The notes: generated by a model from the letters alone, not told the origin. 64,000 nt of DNA from Rhizobium sp. CCGE531 (GCF_003627795.1 NZ_CP032684.1:3780001-3844000), one strand, 5' to 3'; shown: positions 37,396 through 48,302, counted from the first letter of the stretch. Translations and numbers: made by a program.

Positions 37396-37777
37396 CCCTG
37401 CGAAAGCATCTCCATCGGGCTCGACCACCCGCCGGAGCCTCAACAAACAGCCAGATCAGGCCGGACAGGCCGCCGCTATAATCTGCCGGCGAAAACGCCG
37501 CGCGGCGTCCGTTCTCTAGGGCCGCCTCCCCCAGTCCATCCCAGACATCCCAGATTCTCGCTTCGCGCTCGGCGGCTGCTTCGTGCTCGACCATCGGCTG
37601 CCGACACTGAAGTGCGGCCATGAGCCGGAACGGACGCGACCCGCAAGGCCGCGGCCACGAGGCTCGTCAGGTTTCATTTCCAATGCCGATCAATCGGTTA
37701 CCGGTTTTGTTATTTATCCCTAAAATAGGCCTCTGACGAGATTCATGAAGCGAAGCTGAAACGCGACCAGTTTTCGT
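37396..37777. other. Region without a supported gene between thuA and the glycerol operon
   Basis: GC-rich sequence to about 37670, then an AT-richer stretch. A possible 81-codon frame on the minus strand (37376-37621) runs into the terminator hairpin and has no ribosome-binding site or known motif. I see no RNA gene or mobile element. The AT-rich end leads into the promoter described next. Confidence 0.45.
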
Positions 37778-37826
37778 TTGACATTCCTTTATCTTCATTT
37801 ATCGTCATTCTGGTTTCGGTTTTCGC
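37778..37826 (+). promoter_or_regulatory. Probable promoter of the glycerol-type ABC operon with DeoR/GlpR-like half-sites
   Basis: TTGACA at 37778-37783 and TATCGT at 37800-37805 are separated by 16 bases and resemble a housekeeping promoter. TTTTCGTTTGA at 37771-37781 overlaps the -35 box, and TTTCGGTTTTCG at 37814-37825 follows the -10 box. TTTCG/TTTTCG repeats are typical of DeoR-family (GlpR) operators. No glpR gene is visible nearby. Confidence 0.5.
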
Positions 37827-37862
37827 GTGAGGGGTGCAAATCGAAACAAAGGGAGGAATAAT

Positions 37863-38104
37863 TGTCCGAAAATCAGATCAGTACGGAAAACGGCATGGTT
37901 TGCGACTTCGTCCGCACCGCCATTGACATCACGCGGCGCAATTCTTGCCGGCGCGAAGTTTCCGCAGGCAGATCGGCACAATCCACTTCCCGACAACCAT
38001 AATCTCAGCAACGGACACCGCCCGGCAACGGCATTTCCGGACGGATCAGTCTCTTCGCGATCCTCGCGGCAGCATCGATATGCGACGCATGGAAGGAATT
38101 TATC
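37863..38104 (+). pseudogene. Possible frameshifted remnant of a Tat-signal protein
   Basis: After a good ribosome-binding site (GGGAGGAAT), a TTG at 37863 opens a frame reading LSENQISTENGMVCDF...IDITRRNS, which stops after 46 codons. The frame one step over continues ILAGAKFPQADRHNPLPDNHN...ATAFPDGS. Together they resemble ITRR-x-(I/F)LAGAKF, a twin-arginine signal. The downstream part looks like a degraded coding sequence. It may be the scar of a gene that once led this operon. Evidence is only the read-through pattern. Confidence 0.3.
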
Positions 38105-39187
<1,083 letters not shown>

Positions 39188-39196
39188 GGAGAGACA

Positions 39197-40267
39197 ATGG
39201 CCCGCATCGATCTTGACCACATCAGGCACGCTTACAACGACCACCCGAAATCCGACGCCGATTACGCGCTGAAGGAAGTGAACCATAGCTGGGAAGACGG
39301 CAGCGCCTATGCGCTGCTGGGGCCTTCAGGCTGCGGCAAGACCACGCTTCTCAACATCGTTTCCGGTCTGGTGCAGGCCTCGGAGGGCCGCATCCTCTTC
39401 GACGGCAAGGACGTGACCCGGCTGTCGACCCAGGAGCGCAACATCGCGCAGGTCTTCCAGTTCCCTGTCGTCTACGACACGATGACCGTCTACGACAATC
39501 TCGCCTTCCCGCTGCGTAACCGGCATGTTCCGGAGGCCGAGGTCAAGCGCAAGGTCGATGAGATCATCGAGATGATCGGCCTTTCCGACAGCGCGCACCG
39601 CAAGGCGCGCGGGCTCACCGCCGATGCCAAGCAGAAGATCTCGCTCGGTCGTGGCCTCGTGCGCTCCGATGTCAACGCCATCCTCTTCGACGAGCCGCTG
39701 ACGGTCATCGATCCGCATATGAAGTGGGTGCTGCGCTCGCAGTTGAAGCAACTCCACCGCCGCTTCGGCTTCACCATGGTCTACGTGACCCACGACCAGA
39801 CGGAGGCGCTGACCTTCGCCGACAAGGTGGTGGTCATGTACAATGGCGAAGTGGTGCAGATCGGCACGCCGAACGACCTGTTCGAGCGCCCGCGCCACAC
39901 CTTCGTCGGCTATTTCATCGGTTCGCCCGGCATGAATGTCATGCCCGTCGAGATCGAAGGCAGCAGCGCACGCATCGGCAACCGCACGATCGCGCTGCCC
40001 GGCGCTCCGCTGGAAAGACGCGCGGGCCGCTCCGAACTCGGCATTCGCCCCGAATTCGTCCGCATCGGCCGCGAGGGCATGCCCGCGACCGTGACGAAGG
40101 TCGAGGATCTCGGCCGCCGCAAGGTGGTCCGCGCCAAGCTCGACGGCCAGGATATCGTCGCCGTCATCGGCGAGGACCAGACGGTGCCGGCAGAGCCGCA
40201 CATCGCCTTCGATCCGGCCGGCATCAATATCTACGCCGACTCCTGGCGCATCGAGATGGGAGCCTGA
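39197..40267 (+). CDS. glpT: Glycerol-type ABC transporter ATPase GlpT
   Basis: A 356-residue ATPase. Walker A is normal (GPSGCGKTT, 42-50), as are Walker B (ILFDEPLTVIDPHMKW, 162 onward) and the H-loop (YVTHDQTEALTFADK). In place of LSGGQ-x-QR the signature region reads LTADAKQKISLGRG (140-153). With GlpS it would form an asymmetric heterodimer in which one ATP site lacks a canonical signature. It has a C-terminal TOBE domain. Ten bases separate it from glpS. Despite the variation the protein looks intact, so the degeneracy is probably a family trait rather than decay. Confidence 0.86.
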   Translation: MARIDLDHIRHAYNDHPKSDADYALKEVNHSWEDGSAYALLGPSGCGKTTLLNIVSGLVQASEGRILFDGKDVTRLSTQERNIAQVFQFPVVYDTMTVYDNLAFPLRNRHVPEAEVKRKVDEIIEMIGLSDSAHRKARGLTADAKQKISLGRGLVRSDVNAILFDEPLTVIDPHMKWVLRSQLKQLHRRFGFTMVYVTHDQTEALTFADKVVVMYNGEVVQIGTPNDLFERPRHTFVGYFIGSPGMNVMPVEIEGSSARIGNRTIALPGAPLERRAGRSELGIRPEFVRIGREGMPATVTKVEDLGRRKVVRAKLDGQDIVAVIGEDQTVPAEPHIAFDPAGINIYADSWRIEMGA

Positions 40268-40269
40268 CG

Positions 40270-41142
40270 ATGGAGAAGACCTGGAACAACAAAGCCTGGT
40301 TCATGCTCATTCCGGTTCTGCTACTGGTCGGCTTTTCCGCCGTCATTCCGCTGATGACGGTCGTGAACTATTCGGTGCAGGACACGTTCGGGAACAACGT
40401 CTTCTTCTGGGCCGGCACGCAGTGGTTCGAAGAGATCCTCCATTCCGGCCGCTTCTGGGATTCGATGATCCGCAACCTGATCTTCTCCTTCGTCATTCTG
40501 GCGATCGAAGTGCCGCTCGGCATCTTCATCGCCCTCAACATGCCGAAGAAGGGCATCGGCGTTCCCGTCTGCCTCGTCCTGATGGCCTTGCCGCTGCTCA
40601 TCCCCTGGAACGTCGTCGGCACGATCTGGCAGGTCTTCGGCCGCAGCGACATCGGGCTGATGGGCTATGTTCTGGTCAATCTCGGCATCGACTACAACTA
40701 TGTCTCCGATCCGGTAGACGCCTGGGCGACGATCATCGTCATGGACGTCTGGCATTGGACGAGCCTGGTCGTGCTGCTTTGCTATGCCGGCCTCGCCTCC
40801 ATTCCCGACGCCTTCTACCAGGCCGCCAAGATCGACGGCGCCTCGCGCTGGTCCGTCTTCCGCTACATCCAGCTGCCGAAGATGAACCGCGTCCTGCTGA
40901 TCGCCGTGCTGCTGCGCTTCATGGATAGCTTCATGATCTATACCGAACCCTTCGTCGTGACCGGCGGCGGCCCCGGCAATTCGACGACCTTCCTGTCGAT
41001 CGATCTCGTGAAGGTGGCGCTCGGCCAATTCGACCTCGGCCCGGCAGCAGCCATGTCGCTGATCTACTTCCTGATCGTGCTTCTGCTGTCCTGGGTCTTC
41101 TACACCGTCATGACCAATTACGATGCGGGAGAAAGCCGATGA
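40270..41142 (+). CDS. glpP: Glycerol-type ABC transporter permease GlpP
   Basis: A 290-residue MalF-type permease with six predicted helices. It begins MEKTWNNKAWFMLIPVLLLVGFSAVIPLMTVV and has the ATPase-contacting EAA loop IPDAFYQAAKIDGASRWSVFRYIQLPKMNRVLL. Its ATG lies two bases after the glpT stop, which fixes the start although the frame is open far upstream. Its own stop overlaps the glpQ start. It forms the transmembrane channel with GlpQ. Confidence 0.87.
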   Translation: MEKTWNNKAWFMLIPVLLLVGFSAVIPLMTVVNYSVQDTFGNNVFFWAGTQWFEEILHSGRFWDSMIRNLIFSFVILAIEVPLGIFIALNMPKKGIGVPVCLVLMALPLLIPWNVVGTIWQVFGRSDIGLMGYVLVNLGIDYNYVSDPVDAWATIIVMDVWHWTSLVVLLCYAGLASIPDAFYQAAKIDGASRWSVFRYIQLPKMNRVLLIAVLLRFMDSFMIYTEPFVVTGGGPGNSTTFLSIDLVKVALGQFDLGPAAAMSLIYFLIVLLLSWVFYTVMTNYDAGESR

Positions 41143-42062
41143 GCGGCAAACCCTTCTCCACCACGGCCGATGACGCCGCGATGCACAAGATGGCAGCGTC
41201 GGATGCCGCCGCAAACACCGTCACCGCGACGGGCGCGCAAGCCATCCGCCGCCACGGCGAAAAAGGGCGCTGGTCCTGGCTGGTGCCGACGCTCTATATC
41301 GTCTTCCTGCTGCTGCCGATCTACTGGCTCGTCAATATGAGCTTCAAGACCAATGAAGAGATCATTGGCGGGCTGACGCTCTATCCGCATGAGCCGACGC
41401 TGCGCAACTACGCGATCATCTTCACCGATCCGTCCTGGTACAAGGGCTATATCAATTCCATCACCTATGTCGTCATGAACATGGTGATCTCGGTTGCCTG
41501 CGCTCTTCCGGCGGCCTACGCCTTCTCGCGCTACCGCTTCCTCGGCGACAAGCATGTCTTCTTCTGGCTGCTGACGAACCGCATGGCGCCCCCGGCGGTT
41601 TTCGCCCTGCCGTTCTTCCAGCTCTATTCGGCCTTCGGCCTGATCGACACCCATATCGCCGTGGCGCTGGCGCATTGCCTGTTCAACGTGCCGCTGGCGG
41701 TCTGGATCCTCGAAGGCTTCATGTCCGGCGTGCCGAAGGAGATCGACGAAACCGCCTATATCGACGGCTATTCGTTCCCGCGCTTCTTCATCAGGATCTT
41801 CATTCCCCTGATTGCCAGCGGCATCGGCGTCGCCGCCTTCTTCTGCTTCATGTTCTCCTGGGTCGAACTGCTGATCGCCCGCACCTTGACGACGACCGAC
41901 GCCAAGCCGATCGCCGCCATCATGACGCGCACGGTCTCGGCTGCCGGCATGGACTGGGGCCTGCTTGCCGCCGCCGGCGTGCTGACGCTGATCCCCGGCG
42001 CGCTCGTGATCTACTTCGTCCGCAACTACATCGCCAAGGGCTTCGCGCTCGGCCGCGTCTAA
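41139..42062 (+). CDS. glpQ: Glycerol-type ABC transporter permease GlpQ
   Basis: A 307-residue MalG-type permease. The cytoplasmic N-terminus of about 45 residues is longer than usual (ASDAAANTVTATGAQAIRRHGEKGR). Then come six helices and the EAA loop VPKEIDETAYIDGYSFPRFFIRIFIPLIASG. The ATGA overlap couples it to glpP. It pairs with GlpP in the inner membrane. The loop FKTNEEIIGGLTLYPHEPTLRNYAIIFTDPSWYKGYINS is characteristic of CUT1 permeases. Confidence 0.87.
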   Translation: MSGKPFSTTADDAAMHKMAASDAAANTVTATGAQAIRRHGEKGRWSWLVPTLYIVFLLLPIYWLVNMSFKTNEEIIGGLTLYPHEPTLRNYAIIFTDPSWYKGYINSITYVVMNMVISVACALPAAYAFSRYRFLGDKHVFFWLLTNRMAPPAVFALPFFQLYSAFGLIDTHIAVALAHCLFNVPLAVWILEGFMSGVPKEIDETAYIDGYSFPRFFIRIFIPLIASGIGVAAFFCFMFSWVELLIARTLTTTDAKPIAAIMTRTVSAAGMDWGLLAAAGVLTLIPGALVIYFVRNYIAKGFALGRV

Positions 42063-42073
42063 AGGAAACCGCT

Positions 42074-42361
42074 GTGAATACTGACTTTTCCTGGATGGCC
42101 TGGACACTACCGACAGCGCTCTTTTTCGCGACGATCCTGCTTTTGCTGATCGGCATGGCGGTCTGGGAGTATTTTTCGCCGGGCGGCAATCCGCGCCTCG
42201 GCATCCTGCGCTTCGAAACGACACGCGGCGACCGGCTGTTCATCTCGCTGCTCGGAGCCGCCTTCATCCATCTCGCTTGGCTGGGCCTGGGAGGCCCCAG
42301 CCTGTGGTGGGCTCTTGCTCTTTCCGTGGTCTACGCCGCCGGCGTCTTCCGTATGGTCTGA
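42074..42361 (+). CDS. glpU: Small DUF2160 membrane protein GlpU
   Basis: A 95-residue membrane protein with GTG start after AAAGGAAA. Two or three hydrophobic segments are visible (ALFFATILLLLIGMAVWEYF; LFISLLGAAFIHLAWLGLGG; LWWALALSVVYAAGVFRMV), with the DUF2160-type SPGGNPRLGILRFETTRGDRLF loop between the first two. In R. leguminosarum the homologue lies in the glycerol transporter operon. It is considered an accessory subunit; its function in transport is not established. Confidence 0.85.
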   Translation: MNTDFSWMAWTLPTALFFATILLLLIGMAVWEYFSPGGNPRLGILRFETTRGDRLFISLLGAAFIHLAWLGLGGPSLWWALALSVVYAAGVFRMV

Positions 42362-42429
42362 GCAAACCAATACGGCGGCCGGCGATCCGGCCGTCCTGAA
42401 ATGCACTCGCAACCTGTAGGGAGGAATAT

Positions 42430-44160
<1,731 letters not shown>

Positions 44161-44183
44161 ACCAGGCTCATAATGCTATACGG

Positions 44184-44215
44184 ATGCCGGGGCTCGAAAG
44201 GGCTCCGGCATTTTT
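44184..44215 (+). terminator. Rho-independent terminator after glpV
   Basis: ATGCCGG at 44184-44190 pairs with CCGGCAT at 44205-44211, with further partial pairing in GGCTCGAAAGGGCT. A run of five Ts (44211-44215) follows. This is a convincing intrinsic terminator for the glp operon. Confidence 0.8.
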
Positions 44216-44302
44216 CGTCAGGAAGCTGCCGGCGGGAGAGCATCGCAAGCTGAAGCCTTGGGATGGAAAATAAACATTGGCAGTGGAATCGAACGAGGGA
44301 AC

Positions 44303-44340
44303 ACCCCCCTCTGTCGCTGTCGCGACATCTCCCCCACAAG
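44303..44340. repeat. Left half of an interrupted CCCCCTCTGTC...GGGGGAGAT palindromic repeat
   Basis: CCCCCCTCTGTCGCTGTCGC and GACATCTCCCCCACAAG form the first part of a repeat that continues after the IS5 element with ACAAGGGGGGAGAT at 45598-45611. Joined, they match the intact inverse copy at 45701-45751. The insertion sequence therefore split this repeat. Confidence 0.8.
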
Positions 44341-45597
44341 GGGACTATTGCAAAATTGAGTGGATATGATTCCCTGTTATTGAACGGGGATGATTGTCAT
44401 GGTGCTGAAGCGGACAGGTCAGTTCAGTTTTGTGGATGCGTTGATGCCGGCCGGTGGCGGCAACCAGCGTCTGGATCGGTTATCGGGTCTTGTCAAATGG
44501 TACCGGTTCGAGAAGGTGCTGCAGCGGCTGCGCAATGATGCGGCTGCCGGCCGCCCGGCCTATCCACCGTTGATGATGTTCAAGGCACTGCTCTTGCAGT
44601 CGCTGTACGGCCTGTCGGACATGGAGCTGGAAGAAGCGCTGTATGATCGGCTGTCGTTCCGCCGCTTTGTTGGCCTGAGCTTGGAAGAGACTGTTCCCGA
44701 TCACACGACCTTGTGCCGGTTCCGCAATCATCTGATCGAGGCGCGACTGCTGGAGGCGCTGTTTGCTGAACTCGACAGTCAATTGGACAAAGCCGGGTTG
44801 ATTCTGCGGCGTGGCACGATGCTGGACGCCACCATCATCGAGACGGGAGCGGCTCGGCCGCCGAAGGGGCGCCTGCCTGGACAGGAGCCGGGACGGGAGC
44901 CCGGACAGGAGCCCGGACGGGAGATTGCCGAGCGTGGGGGAGATGCCGATGGCGTGGACACGGTGCCGCCGGTGAGGCTGAGCGACCCGGACGCCCGTTT
45001 CACGCGGCGCAAGGGCCGGCAGGGCTCGTCCTATGGCTACAAGGCCCATGTCGGCGTCGATGAGGGCTCGGGCCTGGTGCGCCGGCTGATCACCACCCCG
45101 GCCAATGTCAACGATACGGTCTGTGCCGATGATCTGATCTGCGGTGACGAACAGGCGGTATTGGCCGACAGCGCTTATCATACCCATGCCCGCGAGAAGA
45201 CGCTGAAGGCCAGGGGCATCAAGGCGCGGCTGATGCGCCGGCCCAACAAACATCACCGCACACTGCCCCCGAAGCTGCAACGCTTGAATGATCTGATCGC
45301 TCGCCGGCGCGCTGCCGTCGAGACGACCTTTGCTACATGGAAGCGCCGCATGGGTCTTTCGGTCATTCGTTATCGCGGACTGATCAAGGCGCAAGCCCAG
45401 GTGCTGATGACGGCAATCGCCTTCAACATGCGCCGCTGGGTGACGCTGACCGCCTAATCCGAGGGGCGGACTCTGTCCGCCACCCGCTCAAAACCAAAAC
45501 AGCCACCTAAAAACAGCCCGCTCACCAACATAGCGGACCCAAAAACTCCGCCCCAACCCTTAGGCCGTGTCTCTGCTCTCGTTTATGCAACGATCCC
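44341..45597 (+). mobile_element. Complete IS5-family insertion sequence, 1257 bp
   Basis: The element begins GGGACTATTGCAAAATTGAG and ends with the complement of GGGATCGTTGCATAAACGAG, imperfect terminal inverted repeats with 14 of 20 matches. It is flanked by a 5-bp direct repeat ACAAG at 44336-44340 and 45598-45602. Removing the element and one ACAAG restores a palindromic repeat identical in this part to an intact copy 100 bases away, which proves the boundaries to within the ambiguity of one or two bases. It carries a single transposase gene. Both ends and the gene are intact, so the insertion looks recent. Confidence 0.88.
44399..45457 (+). CDS. IS5-family transposase
   Basis: A 352-residue DDE transposase. 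An N-terminal DUF772-type helical domain (PAYPPLMMFKALLLQSLYGLSDMELEEALYDRLSFRRFVGLSLEETVPDHTTLCRFRNHL) is followed by catalytic segments: GTMLDATIIET (first Asp), QAVLADSAYHT (second Asp) and RRRAAVETTFATWKRRMGLSVIRYRG, with the final Glu in the Y/R-x-E region. Between them lies a proline/glycine-rich insert with a tandem GQEPGREP repeat. The ATG at 44399 has GGGGA eight bases upstream; an ATG three codons earlier is possible. No frameshift is seen. Confidence 0.92.
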   Translation: MVLKRTGQFSFVDALMPAGGGNQRLDRLSGLVKWYRFEKVLQRLRNDAAAGRPAYPPLMMFKALLLQSLYGLSDMELEEALYDRLSFRRFVGLSLEETVPDHTTLCRFRNHLIEARLLEALFAELDSQLDKAGLILRRGTMLDATIIETGAARPPKGRLPGQEPGREPGQEPGREIAERGGDADGVDTVPPVRLSDPDARFTRRKGRQGSSYGYKAHVGVDEGSGLVRRLITTPANVNDTVCADDLICGDEQAVLADSAYHTHAREKTLKARGIKARLMRRPNKHHRTLPPKLQRLNDLIARRRAAVETTFATWKRRMGLSVIRYRGLIKAQAQVLMTAIAFNMRRWVTLTA

Positions 45598-45793
45598 ACA
45601 AGGGGGGAGATTGGTAATATGTGGTGGCCTCTCACGCCCAATTAATATCGCATCTGTTGAAGCCGAGGCTATTGTTTCTGCAGGACATGCGGCAAACTCC
45701 CAACGATCTCCCCCCTTGTGGGGGAGATGTCACGAAGTGACAGAGGGGGGTACCAGCCTTTCCGTATATTGTGAGGCCTCCGACGAGCCCCAA
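45458..45793. other. IS right end and repeat region before the binding-protein gene
   Basis: The first 140 bases belong to the non-coding right end of the IS5 element. After the target duplication come the rest of the split repeat (to about 45616), an ordinary spacer, and an intact inverted copy of the repeat at 45701-45751. No gene is supported here. The convergent binding-protein gene ends at 45794. Confidence 0.6.
45701..45751. repeat. Intact copy of the CTCCCCC...GGGGGAG palindromic repeat
   Basis: CAACGATCTCCCCCCTTGTG leads into GGGGGAGATGTCACGAAGTGACAGAGGGGGG. It contains two palindromes: ATCTCCCCC...GGGGGAGAT, and GTCAC...GTGAC. On the opposite strand it reads like the repeat broken by the IS5 element, so two copies face each other about 100 bases apart (without the IS). 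Confidence 0.8.
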
Positions 45794-47089
45794 TCAGCTC
45801 TTCCGCTTCAGTTTCGTCGCACCCTCTTCCACCAGCCGTTTCGCCGCCTCGGCGACCGTGATCTTGCCGAAGGCGAGCTGGTCGGCGACGGGGCGGGCGA
45901 CGTTCTGGTCGAATTCTCCCGAGCCGAGCGGCGCCGGTACGGGATAGGTGCCCACCTGATCCTTCAGCAGCTCGACATACTGCACGGTCTGCTGCTCGAC
46001 CGGATTGAGCGTCGGCAGGATGGCGGCACGCACGGCGGGCGACATCGGCACGCCGCGCTCGACGCCGAGGATCTTGCCCGCTTCAACATCGTTGACGAAG
46101 AAATTGATGAATTTCGCGGCCGCTTCGCCGTTCTTGCTGGTGGCGCCGACGCTCCAGATCAGCGCCGGGCGATAGTAGTGGCCGGAGGGGCCGTCCTTCT
46201 TCTCACGCGGCAGCATAGTGACGGCAAGCTTGCTCTTGACGACAAGCTGATAGCCGACGAGCTGATTGGAATAAGCCATGCCGATGGCCGATTTGCCGAG
46301 CGCCAGGCAGTTGCTCTCGATGACGTTCTGGTCGAGCGTCTGGACATCGGCAGAGACCGTGCCGCCGCGTTTGCGCAGGTCTTCCCAGTAGCTGTACCAT
46401 TCCTTGGCGTCGTCGACGCCAAAGCCGAGGCCGCCCTCTTCCGTGAAAAGGCTCTTGCCGCGCTGGCGCAGCCAGACGTCGAGCACATAATTGTAGCGTG
46501 CGCCATAAGGACCACCCCAATAGCCGCGCTTGCCGGCAGCCTTGGTCATTTCCACCGCGAGATCGGCATATTCGGTCCATGTCGTGGTCGGGCCGGGCGG
46601 CGTCAGGCCGGTCTTCTTGAACATGTCCTCGTCATAGAACATCGCAAAGGAGTTAAGCCCAAGGCCGACACCATAGAGCTTGCCGTCGACCGTGGTCAGC
46701 TTCAGCACATCCTTGCCAAAGCTGTCGATATTCAGCGTCGAGGGCAGGAACTGGTCGAGCGGCATGCAGGCGCCGCGTTTCGAATAATCCGAGATCGTGC
46801 TCGGCTCGAGCTGGAAGACATCGGCGATGTTCTGGCTGGCCATGCCGGTCGCGAGCTTGGCCCAGTAGCCGTCGCCGCTGATGCTTTCGCCGACGACGGA
46901 GATATCCGGATTCTTGCCGTGGAACAGCTCGGCGACGGCGACTGTGCGCTTGCCGCGATCGGGCGAGCCCCACCACATCGCCCGCAGCTGCGTCGCATCG
47001 GCGAATGCCGGCATCGCTCCTCCGCCGAAGGCAAGACCAGCCGCGGCCCCAGTGGCCCCGATCATGAATGAACGGCGATTCATGCGCAT
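45794..47089 (-). CDS. Tat-exported sugar-binding protein without adjacent permeases
   Basis: A 431-residue ABC-type binding protein. The N-terminus MRMNRRSFMIGATGAAAGLAFGGGAMPAFA carries a twin-arginine signal. The mature part begins TQLRAMWWGSPDRGKRTVAVAELFHGKNPDISVVGESISGDGYWAKLATGM, plainly paralogous to the binding protein at 56296-57579. AAGGAGGAATCTC precedes the ATG at 47089. No permease or ATPase gene lies beside it; it is divergent from a LacI-family regulator, with TGCAAATTTGCA between them. It may share the transporter encoded at 57.6-62.7 kb, or belong to one outside the window. Confidence 0.9.
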   Translation of the reverse strand: MRMNRRSFMIGATGAAAGLAFGGGAMPAFADATQLRAMWWGSPDRGKRTVAVAELFHGKNPDISVVGESISGDGYWAKLATGMASQNIADVFQLEPSTISDYSKRGACMPLDQFLPSTLNIDSFGKDVLKLTTVDGKLYGVGLGLNSFAMFYDEDMFKKTGLTPPGPTTTWTEYADLAVEMTKAAGKRGYWGGPYGARYNYVLDVWLRQRGKSLFTEEGGLGFGVDDAKEWYSYWEDLRKRGGTVSADVQTLDQNVIESNCLALGKSAIGMAYSNQLVGYQLVVKSKLAVTMLPREKKDGPSGHYYRPALIWSVGATSKNGEAAAKFINFFVNDVEAGKILGVERGVPMSPAVRAAILPTLNPVEQQTVQYVELLKDQVGTYPVPAPLGSGEFDQNVARPVADQLAFGKITVAEAAKRLVEEGATKLKRKS

Positions 47090-47204
47090 GAGATTCCTCC
47101 TTCTCTTGCGTTGTCGTCCGCGACGATCTCCCCGACGCCTTTGCGGACAAGGTGAAGCGAAGATATGCAACTTCCTTGCGCTGTGCAATAAAAAATCTTT
47201 CTAT

Positions 47205-47216
47205 TGCAAATTTGCA
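47205..47216. promoter_or_regulatory. Probable LacI-family operator
   Basis: TGCAAATTTGCA is a perfect 12-bp palindrome between the divergent binding-protein gene (start 47089) and the LacI-family gene (start 47240). Further TTTGCA-like half-sites follow (TTTTGCATAGCG). The size and position fit a LacI dimer site controlling both genes. Confidence 0.65.
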
Positions 47217-47239
47217 TAATTTTGCATAGCGTTTGCGGT

Positions 47240-48262
47240 ATGAACGATATTCGCTCCAAACGTATCAGGCAGGCCGATATTGCCGCCGCAGCCGGCGTCT
47301 CCGTTTCGACGGTGTCGCGGGTTCTCACCAACGAACCCGGTATCAGCGAGACGATCCGTCAGCATATCTTCAAGGTCGCGAGCGATCTCGGCTATCCGCT
47401 GAAGACGGCAGCCGAGGCGATGGCTGGCGGCCTGGCGCTGATTGCGAGCGACAGCGTCACCGGCGGCTTGAGCGTTTTCTACGAAGGCATCCTGGAAGGC
47501 CTGCGCGCCGGCGCCACCGAACGCGGGATGCGCTTCGACATCCGCCTCATCCGCGAGGCGAGGACCGAGCCGGAACTGGTGAAGGAATATCTGCAGGCCG
47601 CCGGCGCCGAAGGCCTCTTTCTCGTCGGCATCGACCCCTCGGAAGACCTATGCCGCTGGCTTGAGGCAAGCGGCACGCCGACCGTGCTTGTCAACGGCAC
47701 CGACCCGAAGCTGCGCTTCGACGGCGTTTCGCCTGCGAATTTCTTCGGCGCCTATAATGCGACGCGGCGCCTGCTCGATGCCGGCCACCGCCGCATCCTG
47801 CATCTGACCGGCTCGCATCGCCAGACGATCCGCGAACGCATCCGTGGCTTCGAGGCGGCGATCGCGTCCGTGGAAGGTGCGGAAGGCCGCATCGTACCGA
47901 TGAACTTTCGCGGCAGCTCCAGCCAGGAAGCCCATGACACCACGACTGCGATCCTCGCCGAGAAACGCGGCTATACCGCCGCCTTCTGCATGAACGATTT
48001 CATTGCCGTCGGCGTGCTCGACGCCGTAACCGAGGCTAGCCTGCGCGTGCCGGAAGATTTCGCCATCGTCGGTTTCGACGACCTGCCCTGTGCCCTGATG
48101 ACCAATCCCCGGCTGGCAACCATGCGCGTCGACCGCGCGGCGCTCGGCCGGGAGGCCATCGGCCTGATGATCGCGCGCTTCCGCGACCGCGATGCGCCGG
48201 CACGCCAGATTTGCCACGGCGTTCCACCGGTCACCGGAGGCACGCTGCCACCCGAAACCTGA
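47240..48262 (+). CDS. LacI-family transcriptional regulator
   Basis: A 340-residue LacI/GalR protein. The N-terminal helix-turn-helix reads RIRQADIAAAAGVSVSTVSRVLTNEPGISETIRQHIFKVASDLGYP (about 8-53), followed by a periplasmic-binding-like sensor domain (ILEGLRAGATERGMRFDIRLI ... AFCMNDFIAVGVLDAV ... VPEDFAIVGFDDLPCALMTNPRLATMRVD). The ATG at 47240 gives the standard N-terminus; an upstream ATG at 47204 would add 12 residues that overlap the operator. It probably responds to a sugar or sugar acid and controls the divergent binding protein and the DUF2264/dehydrogenase genes that follow on the same strand. Confidence 0.92.
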   Translation: MNDIRSKRIRQADIAAAAGVSVSTVSRVLTNEPGISETIRQHIFKVASDLGYPLKTAAEAMAGGLALIASDSVTGGLSVFYEGILEGLRAGATERGMRFDIRLIREARTEPELVKEYLQAAGAEGLFLVGIDPSEDLCRWLEASGTPTVLVNGTDPKLRFDGVSPANFFGAYNATRRLLDAGHRRILHLTGSHRQTIRERIRGFEAAIASVEGAEGRIVPMNFRGSSSQEAHDTTTAILAEKRGYTAAFCMNDFIAVGVLDAVTEASLRVPEDFAIVGFDDLPCALMTNPRLATMRVDRAALGREAIGLMIARFRDRDAPARQICHGVPPVTGGTLPPET

Positions 48263-48302
48263 AGCCAATCCCGCCGCGGAAACGATCGAGAAAGCCGAAC
48301 CG

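Noticed and set aside
37376..37621. 81-codon frame on the minus strand after thuA
   Set aside because: It ends inside the ThuA terminator hairpin, lacks a ribosome-binding site and resembles no known protein.
44872..44925. Short tandem repeat considered as a CRISPR fragment
   Set aside because: The repeats are contiguous, in frame and inside the transposase coding sequence, with no spacers. No CRISPR array was seen anywhere in the window.
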